From: Zygophlyctis sp. KS116
Taxonomy: Eukaryota > Chytridiomycota
Assembly (NCBI GenBank): GCA_054661495.1
Contig: BAAFSQ010000174.1
Coordinates: 1-20,878, forward strand
Direction of reading: 5' to 3'
DNA length: 20,878 nt
The notes beneath the pieces were generated by a model. The model did no database searches. It was not told where the DNA came from and saw only the letters and a program-made list of their open reading frames with translations. Positions 9,296 through 17,612 of the stretch are shown here, in pieces. The stretch's first letter is position 1. The number at the start of each line of letters is the position of its first letter. The position numbers and the translations under genes were made by a program.

Positions 9296-9572
9296 TGATT
9301 TTGATTAAGAGGCTATTCCTGATGCTTGTAACGAACATACCTCGTGTAAAACCACATGGAAGTAGCAAACCACCAACAACACCTCTTTTCCAAAGTCGAT
9401 AAGCGAAAGCTTTGATTGACACAAGTCAAAAACGTATGAAATATTCTATCTTCTGTGTTAGGGGCAAATTCAAGAGCTTTTAAAGTATGGTATGATCTAA
9501 GGACAGAACGAAGAGTGATGAACAGTCCAATAGTCGTTGATGCATAAAAACCATACAACAGAAAATTTCACG

Positions 9573-9621
9573 AGTCGGAGTCCGACTAAAAAGGTTGTCC
9601 GACTGTAGGACAACCTTTTTA
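9573..9621. promoter_or_regulatory. Double hairpin just upstream of the kinase start codon
   Basis: TAAAAAGGTTGTCC at 9587-9600 and GGACAACCTTTTTA at 9608-9621 form a perfect 14-bp inverted repeat around a 7-nt loop. It is immediately preceded by AGTCGGA and TCCGACT (9573-9579 and 9581-9587) separated by one base. GTCCGACT occurs twice (9580-9587 and 9597-9604), so the two hairpins compete for bases. The structure ends 18 bp before the kinase ATG. It could lie in the mRNA leader, act as an operator, or be the end of a mobile unit. Confidence 0.5.
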
Positions 9622-9639
9622 TAACAAAATCGACAAGCG

Positions 9640-10947
9640 ATGAATCTCAATGACCTTTCTGCCGCTTGTCCTGGAGTGGATTTCAAAGTCCCTTACAAGC
9701 ACAGTCATTCTTTCTCCATCGGTGACTATGTCGTCAAGTACTTGCAGAAGACCTTTGACATCATCAAGGCATCTCCTACAGTAGAGAACGAGGTCATCGT
9801 GGACTTTGTCAAGGCTGGAATTAAGGACCATCGCTTGCCTTATACTGAAAAATATTTGACTGAAAACCTCAAGTGCTCTTTATCGGAAGCCGAAGACTTT
9901 CTACTTTCTCAATCTGCTTTCTTTGCTGTCTCTTTTGAACCCCAGGAATACAAAAAATTGGGCCCACTTGATTTTACTTCCTTTGTTGTGGATGCTAATA
10001 CAAATCTTAGAAAAGGTGGTTATGGAATGGTTCAAAAAGTGTTTGAAGGCAACAAATCTTTCGCAAGAAAGACCATCAGTGACAATTATGACCTGGAAAA
10101 GATAATGATGGAAATTAAAATTCTTCGGCTGGCCACTGAGACTGGAAATCCTCATCTTCTGCACCTTCGATGTGCTTACAAACAAGAAAATCGCACTTGT
10201 CTTGTGATGAATCCTTGGTGCGAACTTGATTTAAGCGCCTTTCTAAAGAGCTCGAATGAAATTCCCTGGTGGACTCAACGCTCAAGTAAAGAAAAGCTGA
10301 TTCTCATCACTGACTGGATGGCATGTTTAGCTTCGGGTTTGTCCGCATTGCACAAAAAGAAAATCAAGCATCTAGATTTGAAACCCGAAAACGTGCTGCT
10401 GGATGACAACTTATTGCCAGTGATTTGTGATTTTGGTCTTTCCAAAAAATTTGAGAAGAATTCAAAGTCTGTTAATGTTCAAGGGACTCTTGCCTATTTT
10501 TCTCCGGAATCAGCAGAGGGAAAGAAAGTTGGAAGAAAGGGTGATATTTTTTCTCTAGGTCTGGTATTTATGGAGCTTACGCTATTTTTCTTTGGTCTAA
10601 AAAGGTTGAAAGAGGAGTTTGTCAGTGGATTTTACCTGGATATCACCAAAAACTTGACCATTTTCTTGGCGGAGAAATTCTCAAACATTAATAATTCTAT
10701 TTCTAAAGATTGGATTAAGCATTTTCAGAGTCTAATACAGACCATGTTGAATGGTGCTCCAGAAAATCGCCCCAAAGCATCAGAAGTTTGGGAAAAGTTG
10801 AAAGAAATGGTAGAATCTTTGGGAGCAAAACCTCATTGTGAGGAAGTCTCGCCTGTGGGGTCGATTCCATGTGAACCTGATGAAGCGGAGGACGATACAG
10901 AACTGAATTTCAGAGAAAACTTTGCTGAAAGTGTGGGTATGGACTAA
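9640..10947 (+). CDS. Protein kinase in the inserted cassette, 435 aa, intronless
   Basis: Residues 1-115 form an N-terminal region I do not recognise, with two probable helices around VENEVIVDFVKAGIKDH and SEAEDFLLSQSAFF. Residues 125-390 form a complete eukaryotic protein kinase domain: glycine loop RKGGYGMV, lysine in FARKTI, helix C glutamate in MMEIKILRL, catalytic loop KHLDLKPENVLL (HLD in place of HRD), CDFGLSKKF, activation-loop end YFSPESAEG and DIFSLGLVFMEL. All catalytic residues are present, so it should be active, probably on Ser/Thr. The C-terminal tail is acidic. About 35 of the first 58 codons end in G or C, far more than in nearby host genes, and this bias fades toward the 3' end. 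It is divergent from the CRN nuclease gene. Kinase domains are known partners of Crinkler-type proteins, so a joint role is plausible but inferred. Confidence 0.85.
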   Translation: MNLNDLSAACPGVDFKVPYKHSHSFSIGDYVVKYLQKTFDIIKASPTVENEVIVDFVKAGIKDHRLPYTEKYLTENLKCSLSEAEDFLLSQSAFFAVSFEPQEYKKLGPLDFTSFVVDANTNLRKGGYGMVQKVFEGNKSFARKTISDNYDLEKIMMEIKILRLATETGNPHLLHLRCAYKQENRTCLVMNPWCELDLSAFLKSSNEIPWWTQRSSKEKLILITDWMACLASGLSALHKKKIKHLDLKPENVLLDDNLLPVICDFGLSKKFEKNSKSVNVQGTLAYFSPESAEGKKVGRKGDIFSLGLVFMELTLFFFGLKRLKEEFVSGFYLDITKNLTIFLAEKFSNINNSISKDWIKHFQSLIQTMLNGAPENRPKASEVWEKLKEMVESLGAKPHCEEVSPVGSIPCEPDEAEDDTELNFRENFAESVGMD

Positions 10948-10982
10948 TGGTGATAGAGATTTTTAGAAACTAGCTCTCTCTT

Positions 10983-11417
10983 GAAGATCACGATAGGAAT
11001 GCGTCGACAGAACTGATCAATGCTAAACCGTCTTTAGAAGAAAAATACCTGGATCAAGATAATGAGTGCAAGAAGAGTAAAGGTATATATTCAAGATTGA
11101 TGAATTTTAGGAAAAAGAGAACGAAAATGATTAATTTTACATTTTAAAAGCTTTTAGTTTGAAAATAATTACTTCTATTTTAACGATGATCATCAAATTA
11201 ATTTATAGATTCTGAGAATATATTTTGCGGAAATACTTTAGACTCCGCTTGACATTTTAGTTTTGATTATTGTAATTTGTGGCCCATGAAAAGTATCTTG
11301 TCAATTGACGGAATTCCAAATTTAGCTGATTATGCGGGAATATTAAGTTGCATTGTAAATTGACTGATTTAACTCTAGGAGCCGTCGTGTGCCACCATGA
11401 AAATTGGCGAAAGAGTT
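10983..11417 (+). repeat. Right direct repeat (copy B): decayed DNAJC9 tail, spacer and zinc-finger gene start
   Basis: This partner of 7290-7718 opens with a decayed copy of the DNAJC9 coding tail (GAAGATCACGAT at 10983, AGAAAAATACCTGGATCAAG near 11038). It runs through the shared spacer and ends in the first codons of the intact zinc-finger gene. 25 bp just before that ATG (11372-11396) are replaced by 2 bp in copy A. It explains the gene-free gap between the kinase stop and 11396. Confidence 0.9.
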
Positions 11418-12355
11418 GTAGATAATCATTCTGTTCCAAAGGTCGATAATAATAGGATATCAAATGATTCTGAGAATATTGACCCAGTTAAAACTATTTC
11501 TATATCAGCTGAAGCCATAAACACCAGAACCGGACATTTAAATTTCAGTCATTCAGCGTCAGTTTTTATTTTTCTAATTTGTAGTAAGGCTAGTCTGGTA
11601 TTTGATAGTATTTCTGGGCTACATTGTTATGCAGAAGAGATTTTACCTGCAGGATCTTTTGTACCTAGTTTTCGTATTCGTACAAAAGATGCTTGTTCCT
11701 TGATCGGACTTGATTTCAAAATCTCTTGTGCCTTGTCTTCTTTGGATCTATTACTTTGGGCAACTAGGGAAAATGAAAAGGATACATCAATGATCAAAGT
11801 CTTATCACAATTTTTAATTAGGGATAATGTCACATGTAATATTCAAAAGGACGATTGGTATTGTCTTAATCTTGACTCTATTTATCTTGAACATACCACA
11901 AGAGTGTTTATTGAAATCGTTAATACGAATGATAAAAATCCAATTTCAGAATTCGAAATTGAACAAATCATTTTTACACCTCAAAACTCAAGTCCTGTGA
12001 AAGTATTACAAAAGCGAATCTCTCAAAACACATCTCCTGAATCCTCTTTTACGTGTTCTTTTGATGGTTGTCACCGATCTTTTTCTAGAATGCAAAATCT
12101 AAAGTCACATGAAAAAATACATGTTCCAAATCGTAACAGATATTATGTATGCCATGTTTGCCAGGCTGGATTTACGCGATCTCAAGGTAATTTACTAATT
12201 TTAAAGTCATAGATCTTACCCGACACATCAATATCCATACTGGAACCAAGAACTTTAAATGTCCAGGTCCGGGATGTAGAAAGAGTTTTTCTAGAAAAGA
12301 CGCACTTCGTCGACACATTAGATCAGTAAAATGTTGTGATTTATCGAGTCTATAA
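11397..12355 (+). CDS. C2H2 zinc-finger protein, three C-terminal fingers, ~310 aa
   Basis: Exons are 11397-12186 and 12213-12355, with a 26-nt intron inside the second finger. Residues 1-210 or so are not recognised. Three fingers close the protein: [20 protein letters not shown] with [25 protein letters not shown] with NIH; and [20 protein letters not shown] with a final RHIRSVKC, whose last ligand is Cys. The TGTKNF linker between fingers 2 and 3 is near the TGEKP type, so sequence-specific DNA binding is likely; the style recalls fungal Crz1/Msn2-type regulators. A 27-nt GT...AAG stretch at 11562-11588 (encoding a hydrophobic VFIFLIC) could be a further intron, and removing it keeps the frame. 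The first seven codons lie in the direct repeat, and a partial copy of this start sits at 7698. Confidence 0.75.
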
Positions 12356-12454
12356 AAAAAATTTTGGTTTTGTATACACTTGTCATTTCCTGTTTGCCAC
12401 TGAAAAACATTGTTCGGACACAGTTGCGCAAACCGCAAAAATTTCCTTTAAATT

Positions 12455-13731
12455 ATGCCAAGTTTTCTGATCCATTTTTCACAATCCCATGAGGAATTCA
12501 GACTTCCTGAACTGCATGCACTTTCCAAATTACATGGGATCCCTCTAAAGATTGGACTATATTCACTGGAAAGCCCATTCCTGATTGTGGAGATTAGATC
12601 AGTGCAAGAGGCAGAAATTCTAGTTTCAAGAGCAGTTCTCATAAAGGAAATTATTTTATTATTTGCATCGGCAGAATGTTTAGATAATTTATTGGATAAT
12701 GTCAAGACTTTAGATCCGAAATGTTTTGAACAAAATTCTAAATTCAAGTTTTCTATTGAAACGTTTGGATCTACAATCTCATTACAGGAACAGATCAGTC
12801 TCATTGATCGATTTAGCTTCTTGCCGCTTAATGGGGAAATTTCCCTAAAGGATCCTCAAGTTGTTTATTCAATAGTTTTAGACTATGGTTTACCAATTGT
12901 CGAAAAAAGTTCAAGTCCGCAAAATCTTTATTTTGGGAAATGGATTTGTAAAGGAGGAAGAGATGCAATTAATAGATTTGATTTAAAAAAAAGGAAATAT
13001 CTGGGAATTACTTCAATGGATGCAGAATTATCTTTAGTAATGGCAAATCAGGCTCTTATTAAACAAGATTCTCTAGTATTTGATCCTTTTGTAGGAACTG
13101 GTGGTTTTTTAGTCTCTGGAGCGCATTTTGGTGGTTTTACTATAGGTTCAGACATTGATGGAAGACAAATAAAGGGAAAAGAGGGAGTTGGGATAGAAGC
13201 AAATGTAGAACAATACTCTCTTCAAAAAAAGGTTTTAGGGAATGTTGTTTGTGATTTTGCGCATCATCCGTGGGTGGAAAATCGGGAGATTTGGGATGCA
13301 ATTATGTGTGATCCTCCGTATGGTGTAAGAGCAGGTGCAAAGAAAATAACTTTTAAAAGTGATCATAATGCTTTTAAAAAGAATGGGGATATGGTTTATC
13401 CTGAAATGGTGGCGTATGAAATGAATGATATTTTACAGGATTTAGTGGATTTTTCTGCAAAATATTTAGTTGTAGGTGGAAGATTAGTGTAGTAAGTTAA
13501 AAGAATTTAAGAAATAGTTGGTTACCGACAGATAGGTCTTATACTGATGATGATTTACCGTGCCATCCCTCTTTGAATGTTATCTCAAATTCTGAACAGA
13601 AATTTGGAAAGTGGTCACGGAGGTTAATCACAATGGAAAAGATTCAAAAGTATTACGATCATTCTCAAAAGAATTCTGGAAAAACTGGGCACTCACAGTT
13701 TAGAGAAAAATATTTTAACAGTTTTCGATAA
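12455..13731 (+). CDS. TRM11: tRNA (guanine-10-N2)-methyltransferase TRM11/TRMT11, 416 aa
   Basis: Exons are 12455-13491 and 13518-13731, with a 26-nt intron. TRM11 with TRM112 makes m2G at position 10 of tRNAs. The N-terminus (LIHFSQSHEEFRLPELHALS) matches the family start, and a THUMP-like region follows. The methyltransferase part shows FGKWICKGGRDAINRFDLKK and KYLGITSMDAELSLVMANQA, motif I DPFVGTGGFLVSGAHFG (SAM binding), and motif IV DAIMCDPPYGVRAG with the catalytic D-P-P-Y. The splice restores GGRLVYWLPTDR, followed by DLPCHPSL, NSEQKFGKWSRRLITMEK. Length is close to the yeast and human proteins. It lies 99 bp after the zinc-finger gene and 28 bp before the convergent F-box gene. Confidence 0.93.
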
Positions 13732-13759
13732 ACGCAAAAGTTGATTTTATTAGGAGGAT

Positions 13760-15646
13760 TTAATAGAATTTTAGAAGAACACATTCTTTTATCCACCAAT
13801 ATTTGCTCGTTATAAAGTTTGAAAACATTGAAAATATTGAATCGTGAAGGGAGCTTGTAGTGCGCTCAAAGGGTTCTGATAAAATCCGCCCAATAGAAAA
13901 GGGAGAATATGATTCAGATATTAGCAGTTCACTCTGTAAGAGATTTACTTCCTTTACAGATAAATGAAGGGTTCGTAAAAGTCGATGACTGTTCAAAAAT
14001 GGGAAAAATTGGTTTTCAATCCAGTAATCTGTTATATCGAGCGAGTTTGTATTCCTGATAATCATTGTTTGTAATTGCATCCAATCGTTATATAATTCGC
14101 CAAAGAAATCCTTTGGAAGCGCAAAGCCTGTTAAGTGGAAATATTGAAGATTTGGAGATCGCTCTTTCATAATATTGAGTGTTTTGCCGTCAAACAATTG
14201 CTCTTCTCTAGTCAGTGCATCCAATGCCAAATTCTTAAGATTTGGTAGAGGTGACTGAAAAAAGAATTTCAGAAATTGCAAACACATTTGCTGAGCGTCC
14301 ATACTTATTCCCCTTATTTCAAGAGTTGCAAGATTTGGAAATTCAATAATTTGAGAGTAGTCTTTGCGCAAAGCCAAGACAGAGTAATTTATACATATAT
14401 GAACCAGGTTCGATGCGCTACTTTCAACCAATACCTTTGGGAATTTATATGGACTCCAAAGTATCAATGATTTTAGGTTGTGAAATTCTGGTATATGTGT
14501 ATGAGGAGACTCTGATATAGCATCGGTTTCATTTAACTGCTTTGAATGCCTTAATTCAATATTTTGAATTCGTTTTAGTTCTCTTGGTAATACAAATAAT
14601 GCGGGTGCATCACATCTAACCGATGTCAGATTCGGAAAAGATTTTAACAGCCTTGTAAAGTCCTGATGACCAATCTTTTCATTATTTATATCAAAAGCTT
14701 TAAATGATTTCATCAGCGGGAAAACAATTGACTCTGGAAAATTCAATGATACAGCATTCAAGTTTCCCATATTTTCAGGAACAGCCAATTCACATCCACT
14801 AAAATGAAGTGATTCTAACCAAGGAAGAGAAGTTAAAAGCAAGTAAAAAAGATCAATCCACTTTGTACTAAAATTGAAAATCTTGCATTGCCCAAATGAA
14901 ATGGTTTTTAGACTTGTTAATTCCTTACACAAGTCTAAAATTGCACCAATTGAAATAGAACAAAATCTTAATTTAAACGATGAAAGAGAGGGACAACCCT
15001 GTGATATAGCCTTGATTGCGTTTTCGGGGATACTAGCATACTCTAAGTCCATATATAATTCTTCTAAATTAGAGAATCTCGGACCTGCACTTAACCATTC
15101 AAAAAATTCTGGAATAAAGTCTCTATCCAAGTTTAAGAGCCTTAATTTCAATAAAGATCTATAAGATCTAAATTGAACATTTCTCTGCCATATACATGGA
15201 TTATGAATTTGTAGAACCTGTAGCAATGGTAGACAATTTAGAATTGTAATCAAGTTCCTAGTTGGAACAGATGCACTTGATTGATTATCTGCACTGGGTA
15301 GTATAATAAGCGTCTGCAGTTTCGGACAATGTCTTAAACTTGGAAGCAAATAGTTTGAATCAAACTCCAAAACCTTTATAGTTGGGCTTCCAGTAAACTC
15401 TTCTAGTGATTCAAAGTTTAGATTCTTTGATCTTAGTGTAAGAGCACTAGCACAGGGAAAGTATGAAACTACTTTTTGTAGATTATACTTTTTAGATTTA
15501 GAAAGCAAATGATCTAAATCTAGTACTTTGATATTCCTATGAGCAGCCTTCCATCTGGAACAAACCAATGGTATTAATGGAAGTACTGGATCACTTGTCA
15601 AGTATGTAAATATATGAGTTAGAAGCTCTGATGGTAGTTTTTCCAT
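13760..15646 (-). CDS. F-box / leucine-rich-repeat protein, 628 aa, intronless
   Basis: ATG 15646 begins MEKLPSELLTHIFTYLTSDP, an F-box that continues to about residue 40 (LIPLVCSRWKAAHRN). The rest is a run of irregular leucine-rich repeats, for example NLEELYMDLEYASIPENAIK, CPSLSSFKLRFCSI, LTSLKTISFGQCKI and LPWLESLHFSGCEL, with later units such as FPNLATLEIRG and LPNLKNLALDAL. F-box proteins link substrates to Skp1-Cullin ubiquitin ligases through the F-box, with LRRs choosing the substrate. The substrate cannot be predicted. Unlike most neighbours of this length, the gene has no intron, which fits a fast-expanding family or a recent copy. Confidence 0.85.
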   Translation of the reverse strand: MEKLPSELLTHIFTYLTSDPVLPLIPLVCSRWKAAHRNIKVLDLDHLLSKSKKYNLQKVVSYFPCASALTLRSKNLNFESLEEFTGSPTIKVLEFDSNYLLPSLRHCPKLQTLIILPSADNQSSASVPTRNLITILNCLPLLQVLQIHNPCIWQRNVQFRSYRSLLKLRLLNLDRDFIPEFFEWLSAGPRFSNLEELYMDLEYASIPENAIKAISQGCPSLSSFKLRFCSISIGAILDLCKELTSLKTISFGQCKIFNFSTKWIDLFYLLLTSLPWLESLHFSGCELAVPENMGNLNAVSLNFPESIVFPLMKSFKAFDINNEKIGHQDFTRLLKSFPNLTSVRCDAPALFVLPRELKRIQNIELRHSKQLNETDAISESPHTHIPEFHNLKSLILWSPYKFPKVLVESSASNLVHICINYSVLALRKDYSQIIEFPNLATLEIRGISMDAQQMCLQFLKFFFQSPLPNLKNLALDALTREEQLFDGKTLNIMKERSPNLQYFHLTGFALPKDFFGELYNDWMQLQTMIIRNTNSLDITDYWIENQFFPFLNSHRLLRTLHLSVKEVNLLQSELLISESYSPFSIGRILSEPFERTTSSLHDSIFSMFSNFITSKYWWIKECVLLKFY

Positions 15647-15987
15647 TTCTCAATGTTTATGATCAGCCGATTTGGTTCCTACCAACGCCGTCTTCTTTTG
15701 GATCTGGATGGCGTCAATTACAAGCTATGGTTTGTTTTAAGAAAGAATTTTGAAACTCAAAGACTACAGTAAACATTAGATCACCAGACGCATGGACGAT
15801 TCATTAATCCTCAACTTTCATCTTGGAGATTACAAATAGCGATGATCATTGCCATTGAATAGATGCGGAATGTTTTTCCTGTTTATAAATAGATCAATCC
15901 ACCTTTTCCGGACAAATGTGAGCCGGATCGAATGGGTTCTAGACTTAATAAATAGTAAATTCAGTACAAAAACCATATTTATTTGCT
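15647..15987. other. Intergenic stretch between the F-box gene start and the ISCU gene end
   Basis: This 341-bp gap should include the F-box promoter and the ISCU 3' region. A weak small frame begins at ATG 15660 on the plus strand (MISRFGSYQRRLLLDLDG...). It is either 38 codons as it stands or about 39 if a 29-nt GT-AG intron is removed. I recognise no family and do not call it a gene. Confidence 0.35.
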
Positions 15988-16495
15988 TTATGAATTTTCA
16001 GACAGAGGACTTAATCCTCTTTGAGCTCTTTTTTCTTCCCAATCTAAAACTGCTTTTTTGATGGCATCTTCTGCCAACACTAAAATTAAAAATAATTATA
16101 TACTAGAACAATGTAGTTTGACCGGAGGAAGAGATAATTCTTTTGCAATCTCTGTATTCTTTATAGCCTTTGCTTCCCAAATCTTTTTTCCCTTGATCTT
16201 TTCAGTCACTAGAGAAGAAGAAGCAATTGCTGATCCACAACCAAATGTTTTAAACTTAACATCAGAGATAACACCGGTCTCCTCATCAACCATAATCTGT
16301 AATTTCATTACATCTCCACATGCAGGTGCTCCAACTAAACCAGTTCCGACATTGGGATTATTCTTTGGTAATGATCCAACATTTCGAGGTCTTTCGTAAT
16401 GTTCTATAACCTATCGGTAAGAAGGCGATGAAACTTACAAGTGGATGGTATGCTCTTACTTGCCGCCAGAGTGAATTGAAAGAGATAAGTTTCAT
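15988..16495 (-). CDS. ISU1: Iron-sulfur cluster assembly scaffold ISCU/Isu1, 151 aa
   Basis: Exons are 16495-16439, 16410-16104 and 16079-15988, with introns of 28 and 24 nt. Isu1 is the mitochondrial scaffold on which 2Fe-2S clusters form from sulfur supplied by Nfs1 and are passed on by Hsp70/Hsc20. The short N-terminus (MKLISFNSLWRQVRAYHPL) is basic and fits a mitochondrial presequence. All key residues are present: VIEHYERPRNVGSLPKN, the first cluster cysteine and Asp in APACGD, the second in KFKTFGCGSAIASSS, the LPPVK Hsp70-binding motif, and the third in LHCSML, where the 24-nt intron splits the methionine codon. The end is LAEDAIKKAVLDWEEK. Only 36 bp separate its start from that of the divergent nucleoside hydrolase. 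Confidence 0.95.
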
Positions 16496-16531
16496 AAGTT
16501 TTATCAAGCGCCTCAACTGTCAGTGGCGTTG
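16496..16531. promoter_or_regulatory. 36-bp divergent intergenic region (ISCU / nucleoside hydrolase)
   Basis: Only 36 bp lie between two outward-facing start codons. The segment has an imperfect inverted repeat, AGCGCC and GGCGTT, around TCAACTGTCAGT. Promoter elements or transcription starts may lie inside the opposite coding regions. Confidence 0.4.
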
Positions 16532-17612
16532 ATGTTGTGGGTCGACACCGATGCAGGAATTGATGATTTTGTGTCATTATTGATGATCTCTTCAAGAAGA
16601 GACTCTATAAATATACTTGGAATTTCTCTAGTAGACGGTAATGTATCAATTGGAAAAGGAATTGAAGCGATGGCTTTTTTAAATGATTTAGTGGTTTCAG
16701 GGGACTTGAAGTGCAAAAATAGGACTAAAATTCCATTTTATGTTGGATCGCAAGGACCGATTATTAAGGATATTCATGTTAAATACAGGTTTTCTATAAT
16801 CATGTAAATTTAGATGGCCTGGACATGGAGAAGATGGACTTGGTGGAATTTCAAGTCTGGATGAATACAAGGTTCGGTTTATTGCAGTAATTCTTTTTTA
16901 TTTTTAAAAATTCTAGAGTTGTAAAAAATATCATCCGGAAAATGATCATGCAGTCAATGCATTATTAAAGGCGGTTAATGATAATCCAGGAAAAGTTACT
17001 ATTCTTGCTCTAGGTCCTCTAACAAATATTGCGCTTGCAATAAGTCTAGATGATAATTTCTTGACAAAAGTTGATCGTATTATTGTAATGGGAGGATCAC
17101 TTTCGGCTCAAGGAAATACAAATAGAGCTGCAGAATTTAATTTTCATTATGATCCTGAAGCTGCTCACATTTTATTTCAAGGAGTTTCACAATTATCAAG
17201 ACTGATTTTACATGTTGTACCTTGGGAAACATGTTTAAATGCTTCTCTAGATTGGGATTTCTTAAAATCTCAAAATTCTCAAAATCTTTATCGAATACTA
17301 GAAAATATTACAAATTTAGCCAAACGTTTACGTGTTTCAAGACCAAATATCTCTCAAAATTCAATTGATGAATATTTTGTTAAATTCAATGGATTCTTTT
17401 TACCAGATGTTTGTGCAACTCTGGTTTTTCTAGATCCAAATAGTATTCTAGAATCTAAAAATCTAGAATTAGCAGTTGAACTTAATGGAACTCATTCTAG
17501 AGGTGGACTATATGCAGATTGGATTGATGAAAACAAGATTTCAAATTGTCTAGTAATTCTAAAAATTGATATAGAGTCTTTAAAATCACTAATAAAACAA
17601 GTATTTTTTTAA
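16532..17612 (+). CDS. Inosine-uridine preferring nucleoside hydrolase family protein, 341 aa
   Basis: Exons are 16532-16788, 16814-16886 and 16917-17612, with introns of 25 and 30 nt. The second donor could also lie 15 nt earlier without changing the frame. The family splits ribonucleosides into base and ribose in nucleoside salvage. The N-terminal calcium-binding motif is present (MLWVDTDAGIDDFVSLLMI), as are WPGHGEDGLGG, VTILALGPLTNIALA and IIVMGGSLSAQGNTNRAAEF followed by NFHYDPEAAHILF. The late calcium ligand is in FFLPDVCATLVFLDP. Most characterised members have His just before that Asp; here it is Pro, so substrate choice or activity may differ. The stop codon overlaps that of the convergent SOUL gene. 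Confidence 0.88.

Larger units (their letters stand above)
8935..9639. other. Spacer between the CRN and kinase genes, holding relics of a second copy
   Basis: No intact gene is supported here. 9148-9203 repeats the DNA just downstream of the CRN stop (7922-7979). 9204-9229 repeats part of the CRN C-terminal coding region (8025-8050, encoding GRPTSDSL). 9233-9295 repeats 7724-7786. This is therefore a partial, broken copy of a CRN gene end. A 60-codon plus-strand frame at 8956-9138 ends with PQVDFKLIKRWK, reminiscent of PGVDFKVPYKH at the kinase N-terminus. It may be a relic of a kinase start, but the similarity is short. A hairpin lies at 9573-9621. Confidence 0.5.
7719..10982. mobile_element. 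Inserted cassette with a Crinkler-type nuclease gene and a kinase gene between direct repeats
   Basis: About 3.26 kb of DNA separates two direct repeats of DNAJC9/zinc-finger junction sequence, so it looks inserted at that junction. It carries two intronless genes, one on each strand, with more G/C-ending codons than neighbouring genes. It also carries shorter internal repeats: 7724-7786 with 9233-9295, 7922-7979 with 9148-9203, and 8025-8050 with 9204-9229. I see no terminal inverted repeats, reverse transcriptase or transposase. The flanking repeat is far too long for a usual target-site duplication. Single-crossover integration of a circular molecule or a segmental duplication would explain it. 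Calling it mobile is an inference. Confidence 0.55.

Noticed and set aside
9313-9558. 81-codon minus-strand frame between the CRN and kinase genes
   Set aside because: It has no ATG at its beginning and no recognisable motif, and it lies in decayed repeat-rich spacer.
7290-11417. Interpretation of the flanking direct repeats as LTRs of a retroelement
   Set aside because: The repeats consist of host gene tail, spacer and gene start, and no reverse transcriptase, integrase or capsid-like frame lies between them.
14276-14470. Plus-strand frame with GGTTCGATG, recalling a tRNA T-loop
   Set aside because: No cloverleaf can be drawn around it, and it lies within the F-box/LRR coding region on the other strand.
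15660-15790. Small plus-strand frame upstream of the F-box gene
   Set aside because: It has about 38 codons, no family and only a weak intron option; it is noted in the intergenic entry but not called a gene.
16058-16399. 113-codon plus-strand frame over the ISCU gene
   Set aside because: It is the antisense shadow of ISU1, whose three exons and catalytic motifs are unmistakable.
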